This document shows positions 41,424 through 52,400 of a stretch of 64,000 nucleotides of DNA, piece by piece. Made by a program: the position numbers and the translations under genes. Under the pieces are notes generated by a model. That model did no database searches. It worked only from the letters and a program-made list of their open reading frames with translations, and had not been told where the DNA came from. Position 1 is the stretch's first letter, and every line of letters starts with the position of its first letter. The DNA comes from Trichoplax sp. H2 (taxonomy: Eukaryota > Placozoa > Uniplacotomia > Trichoplacea): positions 1 through 64,000 of the forward strand of contig NOWV01000217.1 in assembly GCA_003344405.1 (NCBI GenBank), written 5' to 3'.

Positions 41424-42191
41424 TTACTTTTCGAAAAAATCTCGAAGATGATCCACTGTAGTCGAAATAGTAATGAAGGTAACTCTATCTTGATAAGGAT
41501 AACTGCATACAGAAGTCGCGTAACCACAAATTATTTTAGCATACTCGAAGGCGGAAGCAGCTAATATCGAAGATTTAATATGGTTAAATCGATAAGTCGG
41601 TAGTATCTTTAATAGGACTTGATTTGCTATATTTACTAATTCGATATAAGTTTGCTGGCTGAATTGATGATAGTGATGCTGATGAAAATGAATGATATAC
41701 TCGAGGAAATGTGGAGCAATTGGTGGTGATAATCGGAAATCGATATAATTGAGGATAATTATTTCCAATCGTTTCATTTCTGCTTTCTTATAATAATGCG
41801 TGCATGATGTTAAGAATTCTTCCATTTTCGGTGGCTGACATTCTTCGACCTTGCAAGCAATCATCATGCACGTTAGACCAACCAATTCGAAGCAATCTTC
41901 TGTTACTGTTACGACTTTCAAGAATCGATCCAGATAGTTGACAGCCATAAATAGCGTATCCCGTTTTATGTTGTGCTTTCGCGATAAATTAATCATAGAA
42001 CTAATTAATGTTTCTCTCTGAGTTGGCGTAATGTAGATTTGGCACTTTAGACATTGGCTAGGATGGTAGCTCTTTTCTTTCTGTTTCATAGCACGTACAA
42101 TTTCGAAGCTATATAATTCAAAATCATCTTGAAATCTACAAGTTGCGGAGTTATTGCTTGTTGTTGTACTGCTATCATCGGGCTGAGCCAT
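41424..42191 (-). CDS. cyclin-box protein, intronless
   Basis: Putative CDK regulatory subunit. A single exon of 255 codons on the minus strand starts MAQPDD and ends DFFEK. After a Ser/Thr/Asn-rich head, the first cyclin box runs from about residue 27 to 155. DTLFMAVNYLDRFL (78-91), GLTCMMIACKVEECQPP (105-121) and MKRLEIIILNYIDFRLSPP (139-157) match the A/B/D-type pattern. Lys114 and Glu143 sit where the conserved CDK-binding Lys-Glu pair is expected. The second cyclin fold (about 158-250) is weaker. There is no destruction box or LxCxE near the N terminus. The usual MRxxLxxW start of helix 1 is replaced by QRETLISSM. It is much shorter than cyclins A or B. I cannot assign it to a named subclass. 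Lack of introns contrasts with its neighbours. Confidence 0.82.
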   Translation of the reverse strand: MAQPDDSSTTTSNNSATCRFQDDFELYSFEIVRAMKQKEKSYHPSQCLKCQIYITPTQRETLISSMINLSRKHNIKRDTLFMAVNYLDRFLKVVTVTEDCFELVGLTCMMIACKVEECQPPKMEEFLTSCTHYYKKAEMKRLEIIILNYIDFRLSPPIAPHFLEYIIHFHQHHYHQFSQQTYIELVNIANQVLLKILPTYRFNHIKSSILAASAFEYAKIICGYATSVCSYPYQDRVTFITISTTVDHLRDFFEK

Positions 42192-43794
42192 TTCTGATCT
42201 TATTATCTATAGTAAGAATATAGGTGTAACACACGGTGGAATAACAGCGAAACGAATAAATAATCAAGCAACTCTTCTATGTCGTTATATTTTTAAGTAT
42301 AAATTAATAGCTTTGGTAAATCGTAATGGTTTTGTCGATAAAAGATTATTTCACTTTTTACCTGAGAAATTATTCTTACTAGCAGAACTACTGATAGAAT
42401 TGTATTCTTGGCATGACCAATTAGTTGATAGCTTATCGAAAAGTAAGTAAATTAATAGACTATCTAACTAATTCCGCTCCATTCTTTGATATTCGTCTAA
42501 TTGCTGTACACATGTAGTAGTGTGATTATAGGTTACCAATAGATGAAATACTGATTCTGATCAGCTATGCTGGTTACAATTATGCATCGAATGGGATTAG
42601 CGGCTGCTATTGACCGATTCGATTCAATTTGAAAGCTTAATTCAATCGTGAATGTTGGTAGTAGAACATCGTATGTTCTACGTATGTTCTACTAATGTTC
42701 TACTTTAACTTCCAAATACCCCAAAAGTACAATACAAACTGCTGTAAGAAGAAAGAGCGGACCTATCTCTGTCTTTGATTACCGTAGCGACGAAAATAAA
42801 ACTATCAGAACATTGCTAAGCTGTTGTGATTAGTCAGCGGTAAATATTAACAAAAAGATTTAGAATACTTTTTTACTAGATGTACAGTATACTGCACAAA
42901 TCAAGTACATTGGGATTTCTTTCAACACCTGCACAAATTAAGAAAATGGCCTATTAACTTGTACCATCAAACACTGATGCAAGTTGATAGTGTAGATCAT
43001 AGCCAGCTAATGTGTTATGATGGAGAGATTTTAGCAACTTATGATATCATATCTACGCAGCATAATCTTACCTTCTATCCTCTTTAAGCCTGTGAAGTGA
43101 TGATCGTAGTAAAGCTTGGAATCATCCCTGAATAGATGAGATAGTTATAGTCAGTTTCTTAAAGGCTGAGTCTACTCAGAATACGCTAATAAAGATCATA
43201 GGTTAACAACGCTTATGATTTGGGCATCCAGTACTTTTAAAAAGTTTCTTGGTACACCGTACCAACGTGAGCGACGATAATCCTTACTTACCTACTGTCA
43301 TGGTTTAGCAGCTACTTTAGCTTGCGATAGTTGTTAATTTGCTCTCTCTCTCTCTCTCGTTTTCTTAACTAATGTGTAGTACGGTACCTTTTAAATTTGA
43401 TGTAATGTAAGCACGCTATCATTCAAGATTCTAGCCATACAAGAGGAGTGAGATTCTACAAGAGGATGCTGTCATGGACTACTAAAATGTATCGTAACAA
43501 CTTATGCTGAGTAATTCATTCGCTCTACAGTTTTCTTAACTCATGTACAGTATCTTTATGTTTACTACATAAGTTATCATCCAAGATTCCAGCAGGACAA
43601 GAGGATACTGTCATATTAACTTAAATTACTAAAATATACTGTAATCGATAGCACTGTACAGTATACTGTACACCTATTGGGAAGTAGAAAAAATAGCAAT
43701 ATAACATTGCAATTACTTCCTTAAAATTTTCATACAGTACTGTAGCCATGCCTCTCCGAAACATGTGAGAATATTACCCGATTAACACGTGTAC
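42192..43794. other. intergenic, no gene recognised
   Basis: AT-rich spacer. At 42661-42704, ATGTTCTAC occurs three times in direct orientation and once inverted (GTAGAACAT). A CT dinucleotide run lies at 43342-43358. GTAC words cluster near 43645-43745. No reading frame is credible. Confidence 0.5.
43342..43358. repeat. CT microsatellite
   Basis: A pure run of eight and a half CT units. Confidence 0.9.
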
Positions 43795-44441
43795 TTGAGT
43801 ATTACAACATAAAAAAGGAAAAATATCGGACAGTTTAATGATTAATCTTGTCGGAAATAAGCTTGAAATTGAAGGATAACATAGAGATGCAATTTAACTT
43901 AATAAAAAAATATGCCGCTTTGCCTTATACTGGCATGAATTTTGAAATAAACCGATAAAAACATGTCCTTATTTGCTGCGTCGTTACGATTCGTGCCGTT
44001 AATGGCAATTTTACTTGGGTATCACAACATAAAGGAAAAATATCGACAGTTTGATGATTAATCTTGTCGGGAATGAGCTTGAAATTGGAGGATAACATAG
44101 AGATACAATTTAACTTTGTAAAAAAAAAAATACGCCGCCATACTTTATACTGGCATCAATTTTAAAACAACCCGATAAAAACGTGTCATTATTTGCTGCA
44201 TCGTTACGATTCGTGTCGTTAATGGCAATTTTACTTGGGTATCACAACATAAAAAAGGAAAAATATCGACAGTTTGATGATTAATCTTGTCGGGAATGAA
44301 CTTGAAATTGAAGGATAACGTAGAGATACAATTTAACTTTGTAAAAAAAATACGCCGCCATACTTTATACTGGCATCAATTTCGAATTAACCCGATAAAA
44401 ACGTGTCCTTATTTGCTACGTCGTTAATGGCAATTTTACCG
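43795..44441. repeat. 220-bp tandem array, three units
   Basis: Units start near 43797, 44017 and 44237 with GGGTATCACAACATAAA (GAGTATTACAAC in the first). They share TGATGATTAATCTTGTCGG, GGATAACATAGAGATACAAT and CCCGATAAAAACGTGTC. Length differences come from A runs. The third copy is cut short at its right end. No coding frame is shared. Confidence 0.9.
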
Positions 44442-44852
44442 TGTCTGAGTTAAATCAGTTGCTCTTACTTGTATAAAGGTGTTTTAATCATTGGCAAATG
44501 AGCAGTTTTGTGGTAATTTGTAGCTACATCTACTAATCGATAGGGAACATGAGTCATTAGGATTTATGAGTTAATAAATTAAATGGTGTCATAAATTGAT
44601 AAACTACTCATAAATGAGTGATTACCCGGTCTAGCAGACTTCGTGGAGCACTACAGAGCTAATTCATCATTATTGAAGTAGTAGAACTAGGATTAAAATG
44701 TTCAATTACCTTTTTTTCAACGTTCACTGTATCGATTACGTCCTTGAGTAGGTCTACAAATGCTCCATCAATATTGGCAACTTTTCCCCGTTATACTCGT
44801 AAGTCAAGTGTGAATCGGGCCAGGTATACTTATCGTTTAGTCCTAATTATTT
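44442..44852. other. intergenic, no gene recognised
   Basis: Unique AT-rich sequence between the 220-bp array and the duplicated contig end. I see no gene or repeat. Confidence 0.5.
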
Positions 44853-45332
44853 ATTAGAATATCTAATCAATTGAATCAAGGCTCACAGGTTATTTTTTGA
44901 CCGCAAGTGCCCATACTACGTGTACGGTCGAGCTTTTAGCATTTCACTTTGCGATTTAATGGTAACACTGATCTTTTTATGCGCTTGTTTATCCATAAAA
45001 AATGGTAAATCCGCTACAACCATTAGAAAATTAGATATGCGCATCCCGCTACCTAATAAATCATTTATTAACTGGCTCCAATGCTGTCGAGCTTGCGTTC
45101 TCTTGATAAAAATTGATTGACAAATTATTAATTCTCTCGGAACCTTGGATCGTATTGCTATCATTTGTGCTAATCAATGTCGCTACTTTACTTGATCTAG
45201 TGCATTGATAACCTAATTTAATGAGGCATATCGGCTCGAAGCATGCCGTATAGGAGTGATTGACTGACCGCGAATTCATATCCTTTTTCAACTTGACATT
45301 TTTTTATTTCCTTCCTTATACGTCGAAGGAAA
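44853..45332. repeat. contig end, 'empty-site' copy of duplicated locus
   Basis: 44853-45105 matches 45353-45605 at a constant offset of 500, with about three single-base differences (for example TTTATCC/TTTGTCC and CATTAG/CATCAG). 45108-45332 matches 47930-48156, also with a few differences. Here the two halves are contiguous. In the second copy they are separated by about 2.3 kb. Open frames in both copies (44920-45120, 45420-45692 and minus-strand counterparts) are the same sequence twice and are not recognised as a gene. Confidence 0.88.
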
Positions 45333-45352
45333 NNNNNNNNNNNNNNNNNNNN
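45333..45352. other. assembly gap (20 N) between overlapping contigs
   Basis: Twenty N. The base after the gap restarts exactly the sequence that began 480 bp before it, so the flanking contigs overlap and are not truly apart. Confidence 0.93.
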
Positions 45353-45605
45353 ATTAGAATATCTAATCAATTGAATCAAGGCTCACAGGTTATTTTTTGA
45401 CCGCAAGTGCCCATACTACGTGTACGGTCGAGCTTTTAGCATTTCACTTTGCGATTTAATGGTAACACTGATCTTTTTATGCGCTTGTTTGTCCATAAAA
45501 AATGGTAAATCCGCTACAACCATCAGAAAATTAGATATGCGCATCCCGCTACCTAATAAATCATTTATTAACTGGCTCCAATGCTGTCGAGCTTGCGTTA
45601 TCTTG

Positions 45606-47927
45606 TGGCTAAATCTGTACAGCGCCAATAATAATACATATCGAATAGCAAATAAATTGATTATAAGATCTAATTTTAAGCAAGTCCTATAGCCTAGATA
45701 TGGATTTGATAGTAATTAATAACTAATAATAATCATTAGTAGATAACGGTAGGCGTGGTGCGCACATTTTCTACTATATTGTAACTCTCTCGGCAGTATA
45801 TGGCGGTAGATGGCTAGCTGAGACGATAACTTTGACCGTTTATAGCGCGATATAGGAGAACAAGCAATTTACATTTACTTTGTTTATAGACAACACATAC
45901 AGCGTGATAATAAGAGCAATGAATTTTACCTACTTCATGGCCTAATAATTAAAGAGGAAAAATTGTTCTCTCGCTTATATCCTCCAGTGCGATAGTTTAG
46001 AAAAAACTCTGGTAATGGAATTTAAGAATAATTATGTATAATTTACAGTTACTTTAATTTACTTATAATCTAGAATGTGATGCAAACAAAATTAGTTTGA
46101 GATATTTGATTATATAATTATTATAGAGAGGCAAGAGTATTCTCTCGCATAAATAGAGGAGAACTTAACCCACACAAATAAATTTATATAATTTATTCCG
46201 TAGATCAAGTTTTCCTCGATCTTTTACCTATATTCCCTAGTGTGGCCGTACTGAAAAGCTCCTGTAATGGAATTAGTAGCCAAATACTTGCTTAATGAAC
46301 TATTATCATATAACAATCACAGAAAGTATGCTAATCATGACAGTATTAATGGTACTTGTCGGATTTCTAAATTTGCTACTGAAGTGATAATCTGTTTAGA
46401 CATACCATATAATGATTCTTTCTAATTTTAGTAGATCGCAATTGATTTCGACATATTATCATAATAACCTACTTGGTACTAGTAATGGATTAACGGTGGT
46501 GCAGTGGCACTGCTTAGTTGATATCAGTTAAAGTTAATAAAGTTTGTTAGCTTGGATAATTAGGTTATACCATAACTTTTCTTAATAATAATAAAGCTGG
46601 ATAAAAGCAATAGGACTATCCATACATCCTTGATCTATCAAATAAAGAGCTACTAGTAGCAGCAAATATTCCAAAAAATTGGTAGTAATTACTAAATTAT
46701 GCATATGGGATAATGCGTAGTAAGCGCCAAACTATAATCCCAAGTAGATGGAATAACTCGAACCGATGCATTTAGTTAATTAAAACTATTAGTCAAGTAT
46801 ACTACAAAGTTAATTGACTGTAAGCAACAAATCGCGTTCGTTATATTAATTATTAAAGCATGCTGCTGTAAATCTGAGAGTATTGGATAGATCATGGCAT
46901 TAAAAATATGTGTTTTGCGATATGTCGGCTACATGGAGGTAAGTTTTGCTTTATTATCGGAATCTGTATTTCATGCGTGCTTTGAGTTTGAAATGTAAGC
47001 CCTTGTTTACGAAATATTTATATCCAAGTTGCACACGACTACACCTTAAAATACATATTAGAAGATTTGTTCAGGTTATATATTCAGTGAGCTTTCAATC
47101 GATAGGCTAACTTGATTTAAAACATAATTTTGCAGCAGTTGGCAATCTTAATTCATTTTCCGCCATATCAAATGTTACCTTTACGTTGATGCTACAGTAA
47201 AAGATGCACGATGCATTAGGACTTACTTTATGACCTTTATATCTTGATTAAAACTTTAAACACGACCGTGATGAAAAGCGTAGGGATGCAATACTAAGAA
47301 GCTTTTGATGATATTCAATTTGATAGAAACTGACATTAGTACTGCAGGCGATATTTGTGTGGATACAAGTTATAATCGCAGATGTATAAAGCAGAAAGTC
47401 TAATAATTTATAATTAATTAATTAACTATAATTACTATATATAATGTTTCCATAACCTTTCTATTTATACAGTACCTTGAGCTGATAGCTGGTATGAATA
47501 TTAATACACAGTATTTCCGTTTCCCTTGGCAATAACTATAAAATGTAACGGTCCAAAATATCTACGTAGTAGTTCTAAATTTATAATTGAATTCAGTTAG
47601 GAATGCGGTGGAAATCTTAGGAAATATCGGTAACATGTGAATATTATACTAAATATATGTGTAAATGACAAGAATTTTAGAGGGTTACGCAAGGCTTGAG
47701 ACTATCGCAGAATGCGCATAGGGTTGAAAATTGAAATGTTACCAAACTCTACAGTGTTTCTATTATACGTGATCAACTACAGTAGGCAGTAAGGAATCGC
47801 AAGTTGTACTCTTTTTAGCCTCCATATCCGCCGTAATTTTGAGTTAAAATGGATTATACCGCAGTTGTTTTCGCAGTTGATCATTTCATTTCTAGAATAT
47901 AGGCGATGTACTGTAGATTGCTTCTAG
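45606..47927. mobile_element. 2.3-kb insertion with TIR-like ends
   Basis: This segment is present in the right-hand copy and absent from the left-hand copy of the duplicated locus. Its left edge reads TCTTGTGGCTAAATCTGTAC, then AGCGCCAATA. The reverse complement of its right edge reads TCTAGAAGCAATCTACAGTA, then CATCGCCTATA. Allowing one 3-base gap, the inner parts agree at AATCT, GTACA-CGCC and ATA. No transposase or other gene is recognised inside. A 5-bp target duplication (TCTTG/TCTAG) is possible but imperfect. It may be a non-autonomous DNA transposon or a decayed element. Alternatively the left copy carries a deletion. Confidence 0.45.
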
Positions 47928-48410
47928 ACAAAAATTGATTGACAAATTATTAATTCTCTCGGAACCTTGGATCGTATTGCTATCATTTGTGCTAATCAAT
48001 GTTGCTACTTTACTTGATCTAGTGCATTGATAACCTAATTTAATGAGGCCTATCGGCTCGAAGCATGCCGTATAGGAGTGATTGACTGACCGCGAATTCA
48101 TATCCTTTTTCAACTTGACATTTTTTTTTATTTCCTTCCTTATACGTCGAAGGAAAATGTGAATGTCAAGCTCAGGCACACATTAACACTGTTGTATTGA
48201 TGACCTCATGTCCCCTAAATGGACATGAAGGAGAGTTTCAGTCACGTTTACTCTATAGCATCGATTTATTGACGGACAAGAACGGCTATGCTTGCGTTAT
48301 TCAGCTTGTGGACCATAGTAGGAAAGGAGTTACAGAAACAGCTAAATCCTACGGACCCACTGCAAAATAACCTGGGAAATGGGGACGAACATGATGTAAC
48401 TAGTGGTGGT
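47928..48410. other. right half of duplicated locus and unique flank
   Basis: 47930-48156 repeats 45108-45332. The remainder to about 48410 is unique. An open frame at 48288-48503 runs into the next tandem array and is not credible. Confidence 0.6.
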
Positions 48411-48414
48411 AGAT

Positions 48415-49005
48415 TGACTGTAGTCTCCTTATTGGATGTGCAGAGGGTGATTTTAGTCAGGGACTGGAATGATAACCAATTTTTGCCTTGGAAGTCATAT
48501 TAGAGCAATTAGTACTGCACAGTCCCTGCAGGACTTGAAAAAGCCGCCGGAAGTACCTGGTCTAACCAATCGAGGAAAACAGCCAGCATCGCCATCATGT
48601 AGCTAGCGGCGGTACATTTACTGTGGTCTCCTTATTGGATGTGCAGGGGGTGATTTTAGTCAGTGACTGGAATGATCACTAATTTTTCCCTTGGAAGTCA
48701 TATTAGAGCAATTAGTACTGCATAGTCCCTGCAGGACTTGAAAAAGCCGCCGGAAGTCCCTGGTCTAACCTATCGAGGAAAACAGCTAGCATCGCCATCA
48801 TGTAGCTAGCGGCGGTACATTTACTGTGGTCTCCTTATTGGATGTGCAGGGGGTGATTTTAGTCAGCGACTGGATTGATCACTAACTTTTCCCTTGGAAG
48901 TCATATTAGAGCAATTAGTACTGCATAGTCCCACCAGGATCTGAAAAAGTCGCCGGAAGTCCCTGATCTAACCCATCGAGGAAAACAGCCAGCATCGCCA
49001 TTCTG
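48415..49005. repeat. 203-bp tandem array, three units
   Basis: CTCCTTATTGGATGTGCAG recurs at about 48425, 48628 and 48831. Units share GGAAGTCATATTAGAGCAAT, AGTACTGCA-AGTCCC, AAAAAG-CGCCGGAAGT and AACAGC-AGCATCGCCAT. The repeat is relatively GC-rich for this window. No coding frame is shared. Confidence 0.9.
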
Positions 49006-49412
49006 ATCCATCCGTCCGCCCATATGTCCGTTCAAATTGCCAAGACACGAAAAACGCAAGCACTGCAGGTTTTGTCCTTCCATCCGCCTGTCCGTAAGAC
49101 GATCCTATAGAAACTCACTGCAATTGGTATGAATGGACTTGTGCAAACTAACGTTCCATCTTACTATAGACTAGACCATAGAGCACCTTTTGCTCTATAG
49201 TAATGACAGTATACAGAATCTGTTGGGGCATGTTGTATAGGCGAGGGATAAGGCCCCAATTTTTAATTGAGCTCACGTCATCAATTTTCGCCATTGGCCA
49301 GCTTATAAGAGTGGAAGGTAGCGACGCAAGATTTCATATTTCTACTTGTTCTACATCATTTTCAAGCTTAAAATCGATATTATCCTAATTGATTAGACTA
49401 TACAAGGCAGCT
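49006..49412. promoter_or_regulatory. EFL1 upstream region
   Basis: Flank between the 203-bp array and the EFL1 ATG. CCATCCG-like words occur at about 49005-49095. The region holds the EFL1 5' UTR and presumably its promoter, but no motif can be assigned. Confidence 0.35.
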
Positions 49413-52400
49413 ATGAGGACAGTGAGCCCCAACGAAATTTCTCAATTGCAGAAAAACAGCTCGAACATTCGCAATATTTGTATTCTGGCCCATGTTGATC
49501 ATGGTAGGACAAGAATCATTTATTCCAATCAACTTTTATACCTTTGTACAATTGCTTCGCTTGTTGATCGAAATACTTGTTCTATGTGTTAAGAAATGGG
49601 CAAATTTTATCTGTGTCATGTTTGCATAAGTGTTTCGATGATGCAGTAACGATACGATCGACTCATTCTGTAGTAATGCAGTGTATAGATGCTGCGTCAG
49701 CGTAAACATAGTAGTCCAAATTCAGTATACTCCATGACGGCGGTAGAGAATTTTGAAAGGGTTTTTCTTCATTAAAAGTGTTTTCTATACGTTCTACAGA
49801 TAGTAGTCCTACAAATAGGAGCTACTCTAAATTTTCTATGATCATATTGCACTTACAATATTCTATAGAATCTGGTATATCCAAGTTCAATGTACAGTAC
49901 AATCAATGGCTGAGATGTAGTAGAACTTGAAAGGATTCTTTTCGTCTTATTAATATCTTTGCGATAGAGTTCTATTACGTACATACTAATACGGATAGAT
50001 ACGATGTACTACACAGTCTATTCCCCAATTTTCTATGATACTAGAGTAGTTTTGATATCCTTTGTGATCGTGACACAAGTTCAGTATACTTTAAAATGAT
50101 AGCTGCATTCCTTCTCCCTTGGTATCATTTACGTATGATGTACACCATCATTTGGTATCGTTTAGCTAGGTGTACGTGTATATGTTATATATACAATCAT
50201 GTAACTGCAATATAGTTACTTCGAATTTCCTAAGGTTATATTGCAGTTTAGATAGCCTTGATGATCCTGGTTTTAAGTTTAGCATTCTTTGAATGGCTCT
50301 TATACGCGTATTCAATCTCCCTTGATATCGTTTAGCTATAATGGATACAATCATGCAATTGGTATTCTAAATTTCTCAGGACGATATGACATCGATTTCC
50401 TTGGTGATCGCAGTCCAAAGACATATTTAGAAACGACTAATATGCTTTAAACTTTATTTCTGTAGTATCGTTGTATACCATTTCTACACAGTCAGATTGA
50501 AACCTACTCACTTAAATCTTATATGGCTAGGCTAAAATAAGCTACCAATACACATACTGTAATTCGTACGTCGATGTACCAATGTACATGTCTAGATCAA
50601 GTTTCCCAAATTAGGCTATACAAGGGGTTACAACTGAATGAAATTGGCTAAAATAGAGATTATAAGAAAAGGGTAATACAGGTAGAGGTAGACTTACGGG
50701 ATTCATTGAGCAATTCTTTCATCCTGCAGGTAAAACTACTCTTGCTGATTCACTAATCGCTAGCAATGGAATCATATCAACACGTTTGGCCGGAAAGGTA
50801 AATCATTCACTCGTTATAATTATCAAATCGTTGTTAGACTTTAGAAAAATCGATAATATTACTGTAAATGATTCTACTGTGGGGTAATGTTGCAATAGAT
50901 GATAAATGAATTTATATCGGTGCAGGTCCGGTACATGGATAGCAGGGAAGACGAGCAAGTTCGGGGTATTACTATGAAATCCAGTGCAATCTCGTTGCAT
51001 TATCCACACAGTGGTAAGAAATTTTAATCATATATTACTGCATTGATTAATGTTATATCATTATAAATCATGGAAATAGAAACTCAAAAATATTAATGAA
51101 AGGTGCTATTGGTGCTTGTTGACATTCTACATTTCTATAGATGGTGGTGACTATTTAATCAATTTAATTGATTCACCTGGGCATGTGGATTTTTCTAGCG
51201 AGGTCTCTACCGCAGTCCGATTATGTGATGGCGCAATTATTGTTGTCGATGCTGTAGAAGGTGTTTGTCCGCAGGTAAATGCGACTGATACTTGAAAAAA
51301 TTTGAAAGATATTCTATTGCATGTACATAATAACGCCGGTATAATTGATAAAATGTTGCCTAAATGTAAATAAGTATAGCTTGCTATGGCTGTATTGCTT
51401 TCACTTCAGCGATGTACTGTAATGGTACGATTTATTATCCGTTTCGATAAAATTTTCTACATTGAGTAATAATTAGAGTATGAAATCAAATAGCAGATCA
51501 GTAAGCGTACCATAGGGTGCAACATTTGTATTGATAGATTTTATAATCGGATTTCTGATCCAATTTTAATCTGTGATACATCTATCAAGATATCCTAATC
51601 ATGATACCGAACCCAATACGATATATTCTCATGCGATAGATATATATTCAATTGAGGATGCAGCATGAGTTACTACTTGTATACCTATGGCTATGTCATG
51701 CAGCTATGGAATCAAAATTTGATCATAAAATGACATTGATTAGTATTAAACAGATGTTCATCTCTCTTATAAATTAGACACATGTTGTCTTAAGGCAGGC
51801 TTGGTTGGAAAGTATACGCCCTTGTTTGGTGATTAACAAGGTCGATAGACTAATAACTGAATTAAAATGCAGTCCAATGGAGGCTTACGTACGCTTGCAA
51901 CAAATTTTAGAGCAGGCAAGTAAATCCGTATAGTATCACATTCTTGAGGTAGATTTATTGAGTATGTATTGCATGCTGCTATTAGTCTCTTGTGATATGT
52001 CGTTTCTCACTGCTGTGCTGCATTTTTGCGAGCATTCGGATCCTGTATGTCAATCCTGCTATTTCACGTGTTTATCTACCTATTTTGTTGAGTTACTTTA
52101 TAATGTTGTTTAGTTGATGCTCATCACTCGTTGAAGACAGGGAGATAGTCAGTTGCGACGCTAGCTATTGAGTCTCGTCTGTCATCTTTATCTGTTGGAG
52201 CTAATTCAATAAATAGACGTAATCTCGTAGCAACTTATAGTAATTTCCTATAGTGCAGCTATTATATATGATTATAGTTTTTAAATCAAGGCATTAAAAC
52301 GTAAATTTTAGGTTAATGCATTAACTGGTGAATTATTTACCGTAAAAGTTATGGAGGATTCTGAGGTAACTGGAGATATTGAGTTTAAAGTTAAAAAATT

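Noticed and set aside
44920-45692. Pair of near-identical open frames on both sides of the gap as a gene duplication
   Set aside because: The surrounding non-coding sequence is duplicated to the same degree and starts exactly at the gap, so this is an assembly overlap and not a gene family.
46894-46938. Exon-like mini-frame (ATG, 15 codons, then GTAAGT) inside the 2.3-kb insertion
   Set aside because: No recognisable continuation exon or homology was found; such frames are common by chance.
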